From: Pseudomonadota bacterium
Lineage (GTDB): Bacteria > Pseudomonadota > Alphaproteobacteria > Rhizobiales > Devosiaceae
Assembly (NCBI GenBank): GCA_023393475.1
Contig: JAEWLC010000034.1
Span: 1-29,886 of the forward strand
Direction: 5' to 3'
Length of the DNA: 29,886 nucleotides
Each line of letters starts with the position of its first letter. The first letter of the stretch is position 1. Below are positions 1-7,398 of this stretch, one piece after another. Position numbers and translations under genes: made by a program. Under the pieces are notes generated by a model, which made no database searches, had not been told where the DNA came from, and saw only the letters and a program-made list of their open reading frames with translations.

Positions 1-48
1 CTTTCCCGGGGGGCCCGCTTTTCCTGGGCCGCCGCCTACGACGCGGGA

Positions 49-73
49 CCCCGGGTCTGGCCCGGGGTGACGG
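49..73. repeat. REP-like GC-rich palindrome downstream of mmsA
   Basis: A perfect 7-bp inverted repeat, CCCCGGG and CCCGGGG, flanks a TCTGG loop and is followed by TGACGG. It lies about 30 nt beyond the mmsA stop codon, so it could also act as that gene's transcription terminator, although no T-tract follows in the gene's direction. A 19-nt palindrome with 15 of 19 identical bases is found at 29853-29871, which argues for a dispersed intergenic repeat. Copy number in the genome cannot be seen here. Confidence 0.45.
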
Positions 74-101
74 GAATAACGGACGTCGCTACCGACCATC
101 C

Positions 102-1634
102 TTACCCCATCGTCGGAATGACGAACGCATCCTGCGTCCGCGCCGCCGCGCCGTCCTCGGCTTGGCTGCCCATCGCCGATCCGTCGGGCCAGCGCTGGGT
201 AATCGTCTTGACCTTGGTCCAGAAGCGCACGCCCTCTTCGCCATGCTGGTTGACGTCGCCGAACGCACTGCGCTTCCACCCGCCGAAGCTGTGATAGGCG
301 ACCGGCACCGGGATCGGCACGTTGATGCCGACCATGCCGATCTTGACGTTGTTGGCGAAGGCGCGCGCGGCGTCGCCGTCGCGGGTGAAGATCGCCGTGC
401 CGTTGGCATATTCGTGGCCGTGGATCAGGTCGACCGCGTCCTGGTAGGAGCCGGCGCGCACGACGGACAGCACCGGCCCGAAGATTTCCTCGCGGTAGAT
501 CTTCATGTCCGGCTTCACGTGGTCGAACAGCGTGCCGCCGACGAAGAAGCCGTTCTCGTAGCCCTGCAGTTTGAAGCCCCGGCCATCGACCACCAGCTCC
601 GCGCCCTGCTCGACGCCCGAGTCGATGTAACCGACGATCTTGTCGCGCTGCACCTTTGAGACGATCGGGCCCATCTGCGCGTCCTTGTCGGTCGCGGGGC
701 CGATCTTGAGCGCTTCGACGCGTGGCTTGAGCTTCGCGACCAGCGCATCCGCTGTCTTGTCGCCCACCGGCACCGCCACCGAGATCGCCATGCAGCGCTC
801 GCCGGCCGAGCCGTAGCCTGCGCCCATCAGCGCGTCGGCGGCCTGGTCGAGGTCCGCATCGGGCAGGATGACCATGTGGTTCTTGGCGCCGCCCAGGGCC
901 TGGACGCGCTTACCGGCCTGCGTGCCTCTGCGGTAAACGTACTCCGCAATAGGCGTCGAGCCGACGAAGGACACGGCCTTGATGTCCGGATGGTCGAGGA
1001 TGGTGTCGACCGCTTCCTTGTCGCCGTGGACGACGTTGAGCACGCCCTCGGGCAGGCCCGCATCCGTGAACAGCTGCCAGGCGAACATCGGCGCCGACGG
1101 ATCGCGCTCGGACGGCTTCAGGACGAACGTGTTCCCGCAGGCGATGGCCAGCGGATACATCCACATCGGCACCATGGCCGGGAAGTTGAACGGGGTGATG
1201 CCGGCTACGACGCCGAGCGGCTGCCGGTCCGAATAGCTGTCGATGTTCGGGCCGACATTGCGGCTGAACTCGCCCTTCAGCAACTGCGGGATGCCGCAGG
1301 CGAAGTCGACGCAGTCGATGCCGCGCGCCAGCTCGCCCAGCGCATCGTCATGCACCTTGCCGTGCTCGAGCGAGATGAGCCGTGCCAGTTCGTCGGCGTG
1401 CTTTTCCAGCAGCTCCTTGAACTTGAACATGATGCGCGCACGCTTCATCGGCGTCTGCGCCGCCCAGGCGGGCAGGGCCTTCTTGGCCGCTGCGACGGCC
1501 GAATTGATTTCGTCGACGCTCGACAGCGGCAGCGTGGCAATAGCCTCGCCGGTGGCCGGGTTGAACACCGGCTGGGTGCGGCCGCTCGTCGAGGTGACCA
1601 GCTTCCCGCCGATCGCATTCTGAATCGTCTGCAT
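102..1634 (-). CDS. mmsA: CoA-acylating (methyl)malonate-semialdehyde dehydrogenase
   Basis: Oxidises malonate semialdehyde or methylmalonate semialdehyde with NAD+ and CoA to acetyl-CoA or propionyl-CoA plus CO2, in the cytosol. The 510-residue length is normal for the family. The aldehyde dehydrogenase fold runs the whole length: PFNFPAMVP near residues 148-156, the NAD-binding SFVGSTPIAEYV segment near 222-233, ALGGAKNH near 246-253 where other ALDHs keep the general-base Glu, and catalytic Cys281 in GERCM. The C-terminal FVIPTMG tail is typical of this CoA-dependent subgroup. The start is ATG at 1634, with GGAGG six bases upstream; an in-frame GTG precedes it directly. It lies 69 nt downstream of a beta-alanine-type aminotransferase, so malonate semialdehyde is the likely physiological substrate here. 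Valine or myo-inositol catabolism is the alternative role (mmsA/iolA naming). Confidence 0.93.
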   Translation of the reverse strand: MQTIQNAIGGKLVTSTSGRTQPVFNPATGEAIATLPLSSVDEINSAVAAAKKALPAWAAQTPMKRARIMFKFKELLEKHADELARLISLEHGKVHDDALGELARGIDCVDFACGIPQLLKGEFSRNVGPNIDSYSDRQPLGVVAGITPFNFPAMVPMWMYPLAIACGNTFVLKPSERDPSAPMFAWQLFTDAGLPEGVLNVVHGDKEAVDTILDHPDIKAVSFVGSTPIAEYVYRRGTQAGKRVQALGGAKNHMVILPDADLDQAADALMGAGYGSAGERCMAISVAVPVGDKTADALVAKLKPRVEALKIGPATDKDAQMGPIVSKVQRDKIVGYIDSGVEQGAELVVDGRGFKLQGYENGFFVGGTLFDHVKPDMKIYREEIFGPVLSVVRAGSYQDAVDLIHGHEYANGTAIFTRDGDAARAFANNVKIGMVGINVPIPVPVAYHSFGGWKRSAFGDVNQHGEEGVRFWTKVKTITQRWPDGSAMGSQAEDGAAARTQDAFVIPTMG

Positions 1635-1657
1635 CACAGACCTCCGACTTGATTGGT

Positions 1658-1701
1658 TGGAACGTTCATTCCATTTCTTGCGATATAGAACAGTCGTTCC
1701 A
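1658..1701. promoter_or_regulatory. Two tandem operator-like palindromes before mmsA
   Basis: The gap between the aminotransferase stop and the mmsA start holds TGGAACGTTCATTCCA (1658-1673) and TAGAACAGTCGTTCCA (1686-1701). They match at 12 of 16 bases, and their centres are 28 bp apart. The first has perfect TGGAA/TTCCA arms. They do not resemble the RutR box, so they suggest a second regulator acting on an internal mmsA promoter. This is read directly from the bases; the regulator is unknown. Confidence 0.45.
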
Positions 1702-1703
1702 TC

Positions 1704-3035
1704 TTACTCAAGCGTCTTCAGGATGCCCCCCAGTGTGCCGATCAACTCGTCGATCTGCGACTTGGTGATGATCAGCGGCGGGCTCATGGCGATGATGTCG
1801 CCGGTGGTGCGGATCAGGATGCCCTTCTCGTAGGCCTGTACGAAGGCCGAGAAGGCGCGCTTGGTCGGCGAGCCGGCGATCGGCTCGAGCTCGACTGCGC
1901 CGATCAGGCCGAGGTTGCGGATGTCGATGACATGCGGCAGCCCCTTCAGGGAGTGCAGGGCATCTTCCCAGTACTGCGCCAGTTCGGCACCACGGGTCAG
2001 AAGCCCTTCGTCCTTGTAGGTCTCGAGAGTCGCAAGGCCGGCTGCAGCCGCAACCGGATTACCTGAATAGGTGTAGCCGTGCATGAACTCGATGACGTGT
2101 TCCGGACCCTGCATGAAAGCGTCGTGGATCTCGGAGGTGACGAGCACCGCGCCCATCGGGATCGTGCCGTTGGTGAGGCCTTTGGCCGTCACCATGATAT
2201 CGGGCGTGACGCCGAAATAGTCGGCGGCGAACGGCGTGCCGACGCGGCCGAAGCCGGTGATCACTTCGTCGAAGATCAAGAGGATGCCGTGCTTCTTGGT
2301 AATCTCGCGCAGCTTCTTGAGATAGCCGACGGGCGGGATCAGCACGCCGGTTGAACCGGCCACCGGCTCGACGATCACCGCCGCGATGGTCGAGGGATCG
2401 TGCAGCGTGACGATGCGCTCGAGTTCGCTCGCGAGGTCCTCGCCGCCCGTCTCGCGCTCGCCGCGGGTGAACTGGTTCTTGCCCGGCGTATGGGTGTGCG
2501 GCATGTGGTCGACGCCGGTCAAAAGCGTCCCGAACATCTTGCGGTTGGTGACGATGCCGCCCACCGAGATGCCGCCGAAGTTGACGCCGTGGTAGCCGCG
2601 CTCGCGCCCGATCAGGCGGAAGCGGCTGCCGTCGCCCTTCACCCGGTGATAGGCCAGGGCCACCTTCAGCGCCGTCTCGACCGACTCCGAGCCGGAGTTC
2701 GTGTAGAGCACGTGGTTGAGCCCGTCAGGGGCGATCGAGACCAGCGCATTGGCCAACTCGAAGGCCTTGGGGTGCCCCATCTGGAAGGCCGGCGCATAGT
2801 CCATCTCGGCGGCCTGCGTCGCGATCGCCTCGACGATCTTGGGCCGGCAGTGCCCGGCGTTGACGCACCAGAGGCCGGCTGTGCCGTCCAGCACTTGGCG
2901 GCCGTCGGACGTGGTGTAGTGCATGTCCTTGGCGCCCACGAACATGCGCGGCGCCTTCTTGAACTGCCGGTTGGCAGTAAAGGGCATCCAGAACGCGCTC
3001 AAATCGTTCGGCGTGACATTGCGGCGGTCGGACAC
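1704..3035 (-). CDS. Class III aminotransferase, probable beta-alanine:pyruvate transaminase
   Basis: PLP enzyme that probably moves the amino group of beta-alanine (or another omega-amino acid) to pyruvate, giving malonate semialdehyde and alanine. At 443 residues it has the usual family length. Visible landmarks are LWCVNAGHCRP near 55-65, the phosphate-binding TNSGSESVETALK near 112-124, Asp256 in IFDEVITGFGR for the PLP pyridine nitrogen, and the Schiff-base Lys285 in TAKGLTNG. The start is GTG at 3035 with GAGGGAG upstream. The product fits the mmsA-type dehydrogenase next downstream, and the divergent RutR regulator supports a place in reductive pyrimidine degradation, where beta-alanine is the end product of uracil. 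Class III substrate assignment from sequence is imperfect: taurine, GABA or other omega-amines remain possible. Confidence 0.85.
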   Translation of the reverse strand: MSDRRNVTPNDLSAFWMPFTANRQFKKAPRMFVGAKDMHYTTSDGRQVLDGTAGLWCVNAGHCRPKIVEAIATQAAEMDYAPAFQMGHPKAFELANALVSIAPDGLNHVLYTNSGSESVETALKVALAYHRVKGDGSRFRLIGRERGYHGVNFGGISVGGIVTNRKMFGTLLTGVDHMPHTHTPGKNQFTRGERETGGEDLASELERIVTLHDPSTIAAVIVEPVAGSTGVLIPPVGYLKKLREITKKHGILLIFDEVITGFGRVGTPFAADYFGVTPDIMVTAKGLTNGTIPMGAVLVTSEIHDAFMQGPEHVIEFMHGYTYSGNPVAAAAGLATLETYKDEGLLTRGAELAQYWEDALHSLKGLPHVIDIRNLGLIGAVELEPIAGSPTKRAFSAFVQAYEKGILIRTTGDIIAMSPPLIITKSQIDELIGTLGGILKTLE

Positions 3036-3088
3036 CTTTGGTCTCCCTCAAGTCTTTTGTGAGTTGCGCGGTCCGGTGACTTTGTCAC

Positions 3089-3132
3089 TTGACCTTTGGA
3101 CGCGTTATCCAGAAATTTGACCAGTTGGAAAA
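3089..3132. promoter_or_regulatory. RutR-type operator in the divergent promoter
   Basis: TTGACCAGTTGGAAAA at 3117-3132 matches 12 of the 14 defined positions of the published E. coli RutR consensus TTGACCA-NN-TGGTCAA. A second, weaker half-site, TTGACC, begins at 3089. The site sits 15 nt before the rutR start and 81 nt before the divergent aminotransferase start, so one bound repressor could affect both. Function is inferred from the motif and the adjacent rutR. Confidence 0.6.
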
Positions 3133-3147
3133 AACGTTATCACTCCC

Positions 3148-3843
3148 ATGCCGCCGATCAAGGTGAAAATGCTGGCTCCCGAGGGTGCTCAAGGTGCGGC
3201 AAACGCGCCCGCCAAAAAGCGGCCGCGCGCGCAAACGCGCATCCAGCGCGAGAAGCAGGAAGTGATACTGGAAGCGGCGCTCGACGTGTTCTCACGCGAG
3301 GGTTTCCGCGGCGCGACGATCGACCAGATCGCCGAGGCGGCGGGGATGAGCAAGCCCAACCTGCTCTACTACTTTCCGCGCAAGGAAGAGATCTACAAGC
3401 GGCTGATGACCGAGATGCTCGACGTCTGGCTGCAGCCGCTGCGCGAGATCGATTCGGTGGGGGATCCGGTCTCCGAGCTGCGCTCGTACATCCGCCGCAA
3501 GATCGAGATGAGTCGCGACTACCCGCGCCAGAGCCGGTTGTTCGCCAACGAGATGCTGCAGGGCGGCCCGCGCCTGGTAGATGTGCTCGAGACCGACCTC
3601 AAGGGGCTGGTCGACGAGAAGGCTCAGGTGATGCTCAACTGGATGGACAATGGCAAGATTGTCCGGACCGACCCCTACCACCTGATCTTCTCGATCTGGG
3701 CGACGACCCAGCACTACGCTGACTTCGACGTCCAGGTCCGCGCCGTGCTCGGCAAGGATCGCGGTGGCGAAGGGCGCTTCGAGGACGCGGCCCGCTACCT
3801 CGAGAACTTGTTCCTGCACGGGCTCCTACCAAAGGATCGGTAG
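3148..3843 (+). CDS. rutR: TetR-family pyrimidine-utilisation regulator RutR
   Basis: DNA-binding repressor of the RutR type; the E. coli family member releases DNA on binding uracil or thymine. At 231 residues it is slightly longer than E. coli RutR because of a Lys/Arg/Ala-rich N-terminus. The TetR helix-turn-helix spans about residues 38-80 and ends in SKPNLLYYFPRKEEIY. The ligand domain keeps RutR-like stretches from memory of the E. coli protein: SRDYPRQSRLFANEML, DLKGLVDEKA, and HLIFSIWATTQHYADF. It diverges from the beta-alanine aminotransferase and has a RutR-type box immediately upstream, so autoregulation plus control of beta-alanine catabolism is likely. ATG at 3148 lacks a ribosome-binding site; ATG at 3169, with AAGG five bases ahead, is an equally plausible start. 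The downstream gene is convergent. Confidence 0.87.
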   Translation: MPPIKVKMLAPEGAQGAANAPAKKRPRAQTRIQREKQEVILEAALDVFSREGFRGATIDQIAEAAGMSKPNLLYYFPRKEEIYKRLMTEMLDVWLQPLREIDSVGDPVSELRSYIRRKIEMSRDYPRQSRLFANEMLQGGPRLVDVLETDLKGLVDEKAQVMLNWMDNGKIVRTDPYHLIFSIWATTQHYADFDVQVRAVLGKDRGGEGRFEDAARYLENLFLHGLLPKDR

Positions 3844-3885
3844 CCCAAAGCAAAGCCGGCGCCACGAGGGCGCGGTCCACGGCGC

Positions 3886-4809
3886 CTAGCGTTCCTTCAA
3901 CATCGCCAGAACGACCAGCCCGAGTACGGTAACAGCCGCGCCGGCGACCACGCTGACGCTGGCCCAGCCATGGCCTGCCAGCCCCTCGAGCAGGATCACG
4001 AAGGCCGGGACCAGGTAGCCGTAGGCGATCACCTTGGCGGCGGGCAGATGTGTCGAGGCGAACTGGATGAGGAAGAAGCACACAGCGGTCGGGCCGATGG
4101 CGAGGTAGAGCGCGATCCACCAGACGAGCGGATCGAGGTGCAGCCAGTCGGTCGCGACGATCTCCGGCAGCCCGTAGAGGACGATCCAGAAGGCGGTCGC
4201 CGACATGGTCCAGAAGCTGAGCACCAGAGCCGACTCGCCGCGGGCGAACTTCCGGATTAGCGGCGTGTAGAACGCGTAGGCGATGCAGCCGACGAGGTAG
4301 ATCAGCTCGCCCTGTCCGATATCGAAGCGGAGCAGAGCGTCGAGGTCGCCGCGGAAGATCACCCAGATCGCGCCGGCTCCTGCGAGGACGAGGCTCAGCA
4401 GCACGGCGGGGCCGGAACGTTGTCTGACGATGAACCAGGCCGTCACGGCCGTCATCAGCGGCACCAGCGTATAGACAGCGCTCGTCGCCACCGGCTTGGT
4501 CATCGTCAAGGCGATGAACATCGAGACGAAATAGACGGCGGTGAGGAAGCCGTTGATGCCGAAGCGCCACGGCGCCTTGGGCCAGCTGAACGGCTGCCGC
4601 GCCACACCGAACGCGAACGCTCCCATCAGAGCTGCCGCCATGACGAAGCGTAGCGCGTTGAGCGGTACGGCATGGATATGGGGTACGGTCATTGCCCCGA
4701 ACGTGAACGATCCCGCGATCAGGGCAGCAAACAGCAGCATTGCGAGATGCGCGATGAGGCGCTGCCGGCCAACGGCAGCGCCATTCAGTTCAATTCCGAT
4801 TTCGGCCAA
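3886..4809 (-). CDS. DMT-superfamily EamA transporter
   Basis: Inner-membrane transporter of the drug/metabolite family, with about 10 hydrophobic segments arranged as two EamA repeats of about 140 residues. The first repeat begins LIAHLAMLLFAALIAGSF near residue 18 and contains the conserved LNALRFVMAA segment. The second begins near residue 160 with QGELIYLVGCIAYAFYTP. Length, 307 residues, is typical. Substrates in this family are usually metabolites or amino acids moved outward, and none can be assigned. The start is uncertain: TTG at 4809 keeps the first membrane helix whole, whereas the first in-frame ATG, at 4740, would cut into it. It is convergent with rutR, with 42 nt between stops, and is followed by no minus-strand partner of obvious related function. 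Confidence 0.85.
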   Translation of the reverse strand: MAEIGIELNGAAVGRQRLIAHLAMLLFAALIAGSFTFGAMTVPHIHAVPLNALRFVMAAALMGAFAFGVARQPFSWPKAPWRFGINGFLTAVYFVSMFIALTMTKPVATSAVYTLVPLMTAVTAWFIVRQRSGPAVLLSLVLAGAGAIWVIFRGDLDALLRFDIGQGELIYLVGCIAYAFYTPLIRKFARGESALVLSFWTMSATAFWIVLYGLPEIVATDWLHLDPLVWWIALYLAIGPTAVCFFLIQFASTHLPAAKVIAYGYLVPAFVILLEGLAGHGWASVSVVAGAAVTVLGLVVLAMLKER

Positions 4810-4861
4810 TCCTGCTAACCCCGTTCTCGCGCCGCCTCTCTATAGCGGCGACGGGGAAAGC

Positions 4862-5239
4862 TCAAATGCCGCCGGCGACAAGCAGCAGGAAAGCGCCGCA
4901 GAGCGAGGTGTTCATCAGCGTCGCCACGGTGTGCGGAGCCCGGTCAGCCCCGGAGAACTTCCACATTGGATGGAACAGCAGCGTTGCGATGACGAGGAAG
5001 ACGATCATCAGGACGCCGCCGAGCGCCTGCCATGGCCCGATCGCCGACAGGAGGCCGCCGATGAACTGCAGTGCAATCCCCGCGAGAATGACCAGCCGGG
5101 CGTTCGGCACCTTGCCTTCGATGATGCCCGTCAACCGGGGCACGTTGACCAGATAGTTGCGAATGGCGAACACCACGAAGGCGCCGCCAAGCAGCAGGCG
5201 CGCCAAGGCGTAGAGCGTCGATGAAAGGTCGGTGGGCAC
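4862..5239 (-). CDS. DoxX-like small integral membrane protein
   Basis: A 125-residue protein with four predicted hydrophobic helices: about residues 8-26, 47-65, 68-88 and 108-124. The N-terminal LARLLLGGAFVVFAIRNYL resembles the first helix of DoxX/DUF4395-like proteins, and the weak DoxX-family assignment rests on this, on length and on topology. No catalytic motif is visible and no function is claimed. The start is GTG at 5239, with GGAGAAAC just upstream. The gene is 72 nt downstream of the diguanylate cyclase gene on the same strand and 52 nt upstream of the DMT transporter gene, so the three could be co-transcribed, but their functions give no common theme. Confidence 0.65.
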   Translation of the reverse strand: MPTDLSSTLYALARLLLGGAFVVFAIRNYLVNVPRLTGIIEGKVPNARLVILAGIALQFIGGLLSAIGPWQALGGVLMIVFLVIATLLFHPMWKFSGADRAPHTVATLMNTSLCGAFLLLVAGGI

Positions 5240-5311
5240 GTCGTTTCTCCTCGTTCGGGCGCGACGCTATCCGGCGGCGCTGCGAGTCGGGAATCCCACT
5301 TTGGTGCGAGA

Positions 5312-6274
5312 TCAGGCGGCTTCGGAGAAGACGAATGTGTGTCCCGGCAGCGCCTTGGCGCGATAGAGGGCCGCATCGGCCGCAGCGATAAGGCTCGGAT
5401 CGTTGGCATTGCCGATGGCGATGCCGACGCTGGCTCCGGTGGCGATGCCTTCCAAGCCCAGCTGAACCGGCTCGCAGAGCGCTGCCCCGATATCTGCGGC
5501 GAGTTCGGCCAGCGCCGTTCGCTCGATCGGCCCCTTGCGCACGAAGGCGAATTCATCGCCGCCGATGCGCGCCACCAGGTCGTCGCTTCCCGCCAGCCGG
5601 CTGATCCGGTCGCCAACAATCCGCAGCAGCTCATCGCCCGCGCCGTGGCCCATGCTGTCGTTGACCTGCTTGAAGCCGTCGAGGTCGAGATAGAGCAGGC
5701 CGACCGGGTGTGCGCCCGTCTCTGCCAGCCACTGCTCGAAGGCGAGCCGGTTGCCCAGTCCCGTAAGCGGGTCGCGGGTCGCCAGTACCGCCATGTCGCG
5801 GCGCCGCCGTTCGAGTTCGCGCGTCAGCCCGTAGAACTTGCGCACGACGAGAAAGATCGCAAAGAGGAAGACCGCACAGGCGGCGAGCCGCAGGGGCGCC
5901 AAGCGGTAGAACATGTCGCTGCCGATCCGGCGCGGCGTCCAGGCAAGCACTTCGGTACGACCCGGTGCGAGGATGGCAACTTCGCCCTTCGAGGGATCAG
6001 CGGCACTGGCAAAGTGTGCGCCATCCAGCACGAACTCGCTGCGCAACCTCGCCTCGGCGTCGCTGGCCTCTCCCACCGACGCCAGCGCAGCGGCGGCGCG
6101 CTCCATCTCCGCTGCAATCGCTGCATTGTCTATCGACTGGACTGCATAGAGGATCGCGAGGATGACCGTGAATGCCAGCACGATCATGCCGACGGCGCTC
6201 CCGATCAGCAGGCGGCGCGGGTCCGGCAGCGGCCCTGCCGATCCGATCTCCGCTTCTGCGTTCCCGTGCGGCAT
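5312..6274 (-). CDS. Membrane-bound diguanylate cyclase (GGDEF)
   Basis: Makes the second messenger c-di-GMP from two GTP. The 320-residue protein has a membrane helix at about 22-46, a periplasmic segment of about 80 residues without a recognisable sensor domain, a second helix near 128-146, a short basic linker (RELERRRRD), and a GGDEF domain from about 165 to the C-terminus. The active-site motif RIGGDEF is intact (GGDEF at 238-242), as are the DPLTGLGNR and LDLDGFKQVND metal/nucleotide elements. The usual inhibitory RxxD site just before GGDEF is not conserved: residues 229-232 are GSDD, so product feedback inhibition by that site is unlikely. The start is ATG at 6274 behind GGGGG. A c-di-GMP phosphodiesterase gene lies at 23.2 kb. 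The input signal cannot be inferred. Confidence 0.92.
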   Translation of the reverse strand: MPHGNAEAEIGSAGPLPDPRRLLIGSAVGMIVLAFTVILAILYAVQSIDNAAIAAEMERAAAALASVGEASDAEARLRSEFVLDGAHFASAADPSKGEVAILAPGRTEVLAWTPRRIGSDMFYRLAPLRLAACAVFLFAIFLVVRKFYGLTRELERRRRDMAVLATRDPLTGLGNRLAFEQWLAETGAHPVGLLYLDLDGFKQVNDSMGHGAGDELLRIVGDRISRLAGSDDLVARIGGDEFAFVRKGPIERTALAELAADIGAALCEPVQLGLEGIATGASVGIAIGNANDPSLIAAADAALYRAKALPGHTFVFSEAA

Positions 6275-6694
6275 GTGCGTCCCCCAATAGCCGCGTAGAG
6301 AATAACTTCTGCCCGCGCGGTAAATCCTTAGCGGCGTGCAGGGCTATTGGGAGATGGTTGACGCCTGCTTAACCTGCTCAGTTGCCTGCGAACTACCCTT
6401 CGACCATCTGCGGGCACGGAAATGGGGCACTAGTCCCGCCGCAATGGTTATCTGCCCGCGCAATTTCACGGGCATTTCCGGCATTCCGGCAGAAAAATCT
6501 TCGCCTGCGACACTAGTTCGCGAGTCGAGGGGCAGAACGGCGCAAGTTTATGGAATCTCGCGCAAAATTCGAACGATCGCGCTCAGGGCTACTGATGCAT
6601 TTATGCAACGGTTGCACTTGCGGGGACAGCGTTCATTTTCGGTTCATATTCTCGCCACACGGCCAAAGCCTTTACGCGCCTGTCGTAAACAAGC
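6275..6694. other. 420-bp gene-free region upstream of rlpA-like gene
   Basis: No credible protein gene is seen between the diguanylate cyclase start and the RlpA-like gene. The region is less GC-rich than its neighbours and probably holds both divergent promoters. It includes CACTAGT twice (6428-6434 and 6511-6517) and a tandem direct repeat at 6631-6651, described separately. Confidence 0.5.
6631..6651 (+). promoter_or_regulatory. Tandem 11-nt-period direct repeat upstream of rlpA-like gene
   Basis: GTTCATTTTC (6631-6640) and GTTCATATTC (6642-6651) differ at one base and repeat with an 11-nt period, one DNA turn. This spacing is characteristic of OmpR/PhoB-class response-regulator sites. 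It ends 43 nt before the GTG start of the rlpA-like gene, a sensible place for an activator site. Which regulator binds cannot be decided from sequence. Confidence 0.45.
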
Positions 6695-7072
6695 GTGAGT
6701 AGTCCAAGGTTGAATAGGAAAATCGTTCTGGTCGCAGCCGCCCTCGTAACGGGCTTGATGACGTCCGTTACCGGTGCCAGCGCAGCAGACCAGTGCGGTG
6801 GGGCGTCCTGGTACGGACCAGGTTTCCACGGCAAGAAGACGGCCTCGGGCCAGCGGTTCAACGAGAATGCCATGACCGCAGCCCACAAGACTCTTCCCCT
6901 CGGCACGGTCGTGAAGGTCACGAACCAGCGGACGGGCAAGTCCATCAAGGTCACCATCAACGACCGCGGTCCCTACGCAAAGGGCCGCATTATCGACCTC
7001 AGCAAGGCAGCCGCCGCGCGGCTCGGCACCAAGGACGCGGGTGTCGGCAAGGTGTGCGTCGCCAAGCTCTGA
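6695..7072 (+). CDS. Secreted RlpA-like double-psi beta-barrel protein
   Basis: A 125-residue exported protein of the septal-ring lytic transglycosylase RlpA family. RlpA homologues bind or cleave peptidoglycan glycan strands. A signal peptide spans about residues 1-30 (basic NRK, hydrophobic IVLVAAALVTGLMTSV, cleavage after ASA). The remainder is a double-psi beta-barrel: GGASWYGPGFHGKKTASG, with the family's usual ASWYG and the catalytic-type His/Asp positions, then TAAHKTLPLG and VTINDRGPY. The SPOR domain that localises E. coli RlpA to septa is absent, so this is a minimal version. The start is GTG at 6695 without a clear ribosome-binding site; an in-frame TTG at 6710 is an alternative. 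It is a single-gene unit followed by a strong terminator. Lytic activity is inferred from family only. Confidence 0.85.
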   Translation: MSSPRLNRKIVLVAAALVTGLMTSVTGASAADQCGGASWYGPGFHGKKTASGQRFNENAMTAAHKTLPLGTVVKVTNQRTGKSIKVTINDRGPYAKGRIIDLSKAAAARLGTKDAGVGKVCVAKL

Positions 7073-7136
7073 CGTGTGGCAGGGGCATCCGGAAGAACAG
7101 CTCCAGGGAGTCCCGCCAGTCGGAACTAACAAGATC

Positions 7137-7176
7137 AGGGGTCGCCCGGGTCAGACGGGCGGCCCCTCTGTATTTT
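7137..7176 (+). terminator. Rho-independent terminator of rlpA-like gene
   Basis: A 12-bp stem with one wobble pair (arms 7137-7148 and 7156-7167) encloses a 7-nt loop, GGTCAGA, and is followed by TCTGTATTTTA. It lies 65 nt after the rlpA-like stop. The opposite-strand gene ends at 7183, so the hairpin may serve both converging transcripts. Confidence 0.8.
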
Positions 7177-7182
7177 ACACGG

Positions 7183-7398
7183 CTAGCGGTCGTTCGAAGC
7201 GTTCAGCTCGCCTGTGGTCAGCCCATCGCCTTCCGGGTCGAGCGGATTGACCGGTTCCAGCCCGATGACCGCCTCGATGTCGACGGCCAGCATGGTGAGG
7301 TCGAGATCCGCGACCTTCTCGACCCGCTGGCGCGACAGGGCGTGTTTCAGCGCCTCCTCGATCTGCTGGGTGCGCACGGCTTCATCAACCATTGCCAT
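7183..7398 (-). CDS. Small hypothetical protein, 71 aa
   Basis: Unrecognised acidic, soluble-looking small protein beginning MAMVDEAVRTQQIEEALKHA, with a likely amphipathic helix in its first third. Its ATG at 7398 lies inside the end of the upstream 49-aa gene, overlapping it by 14 nt, and a GGGGGG purine run about 10 nt ahead can serve as ribosome-binding site; a longer start at 7419 is possible. The tight overlap suggests translational coupling and a joint function with that membrane peptide. It is the last gene of the minus-strand run that begins with the DUF1045 protein. No function is assigned. Confidence 0.55.
   Translation of the reverse strand: MAMVDEAVRTQQIEEALKHALSRQRVEKVADLDLTMLAVDIEAVIGLEPVNPLDPEGDGLTTGELNASNDR

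Noticed and set aside
3844..3885. GGCGCC repeats between the rutR and DMT stops as a terminator.
   Set aside because: The arms are short, the loop is long, and neither strand has a T-tract.
6371..6384. TTAA before the rlpA-like gene as a CtrA site.
   Set aside because: There is no second TTAA seven bases away.
6275..6694. A riboswitch or tRNA in the 420-bp gap.
   Set aside because: No cloverleaf, T-arm consensus or known riboswitch core could be recognised by eye.
7237..7252. TTGACCGGTTCCAGCC as a further RutR-type site.
   Set aside because: Only the left arm matches, and it lies inside the 71-aa coding sequence.
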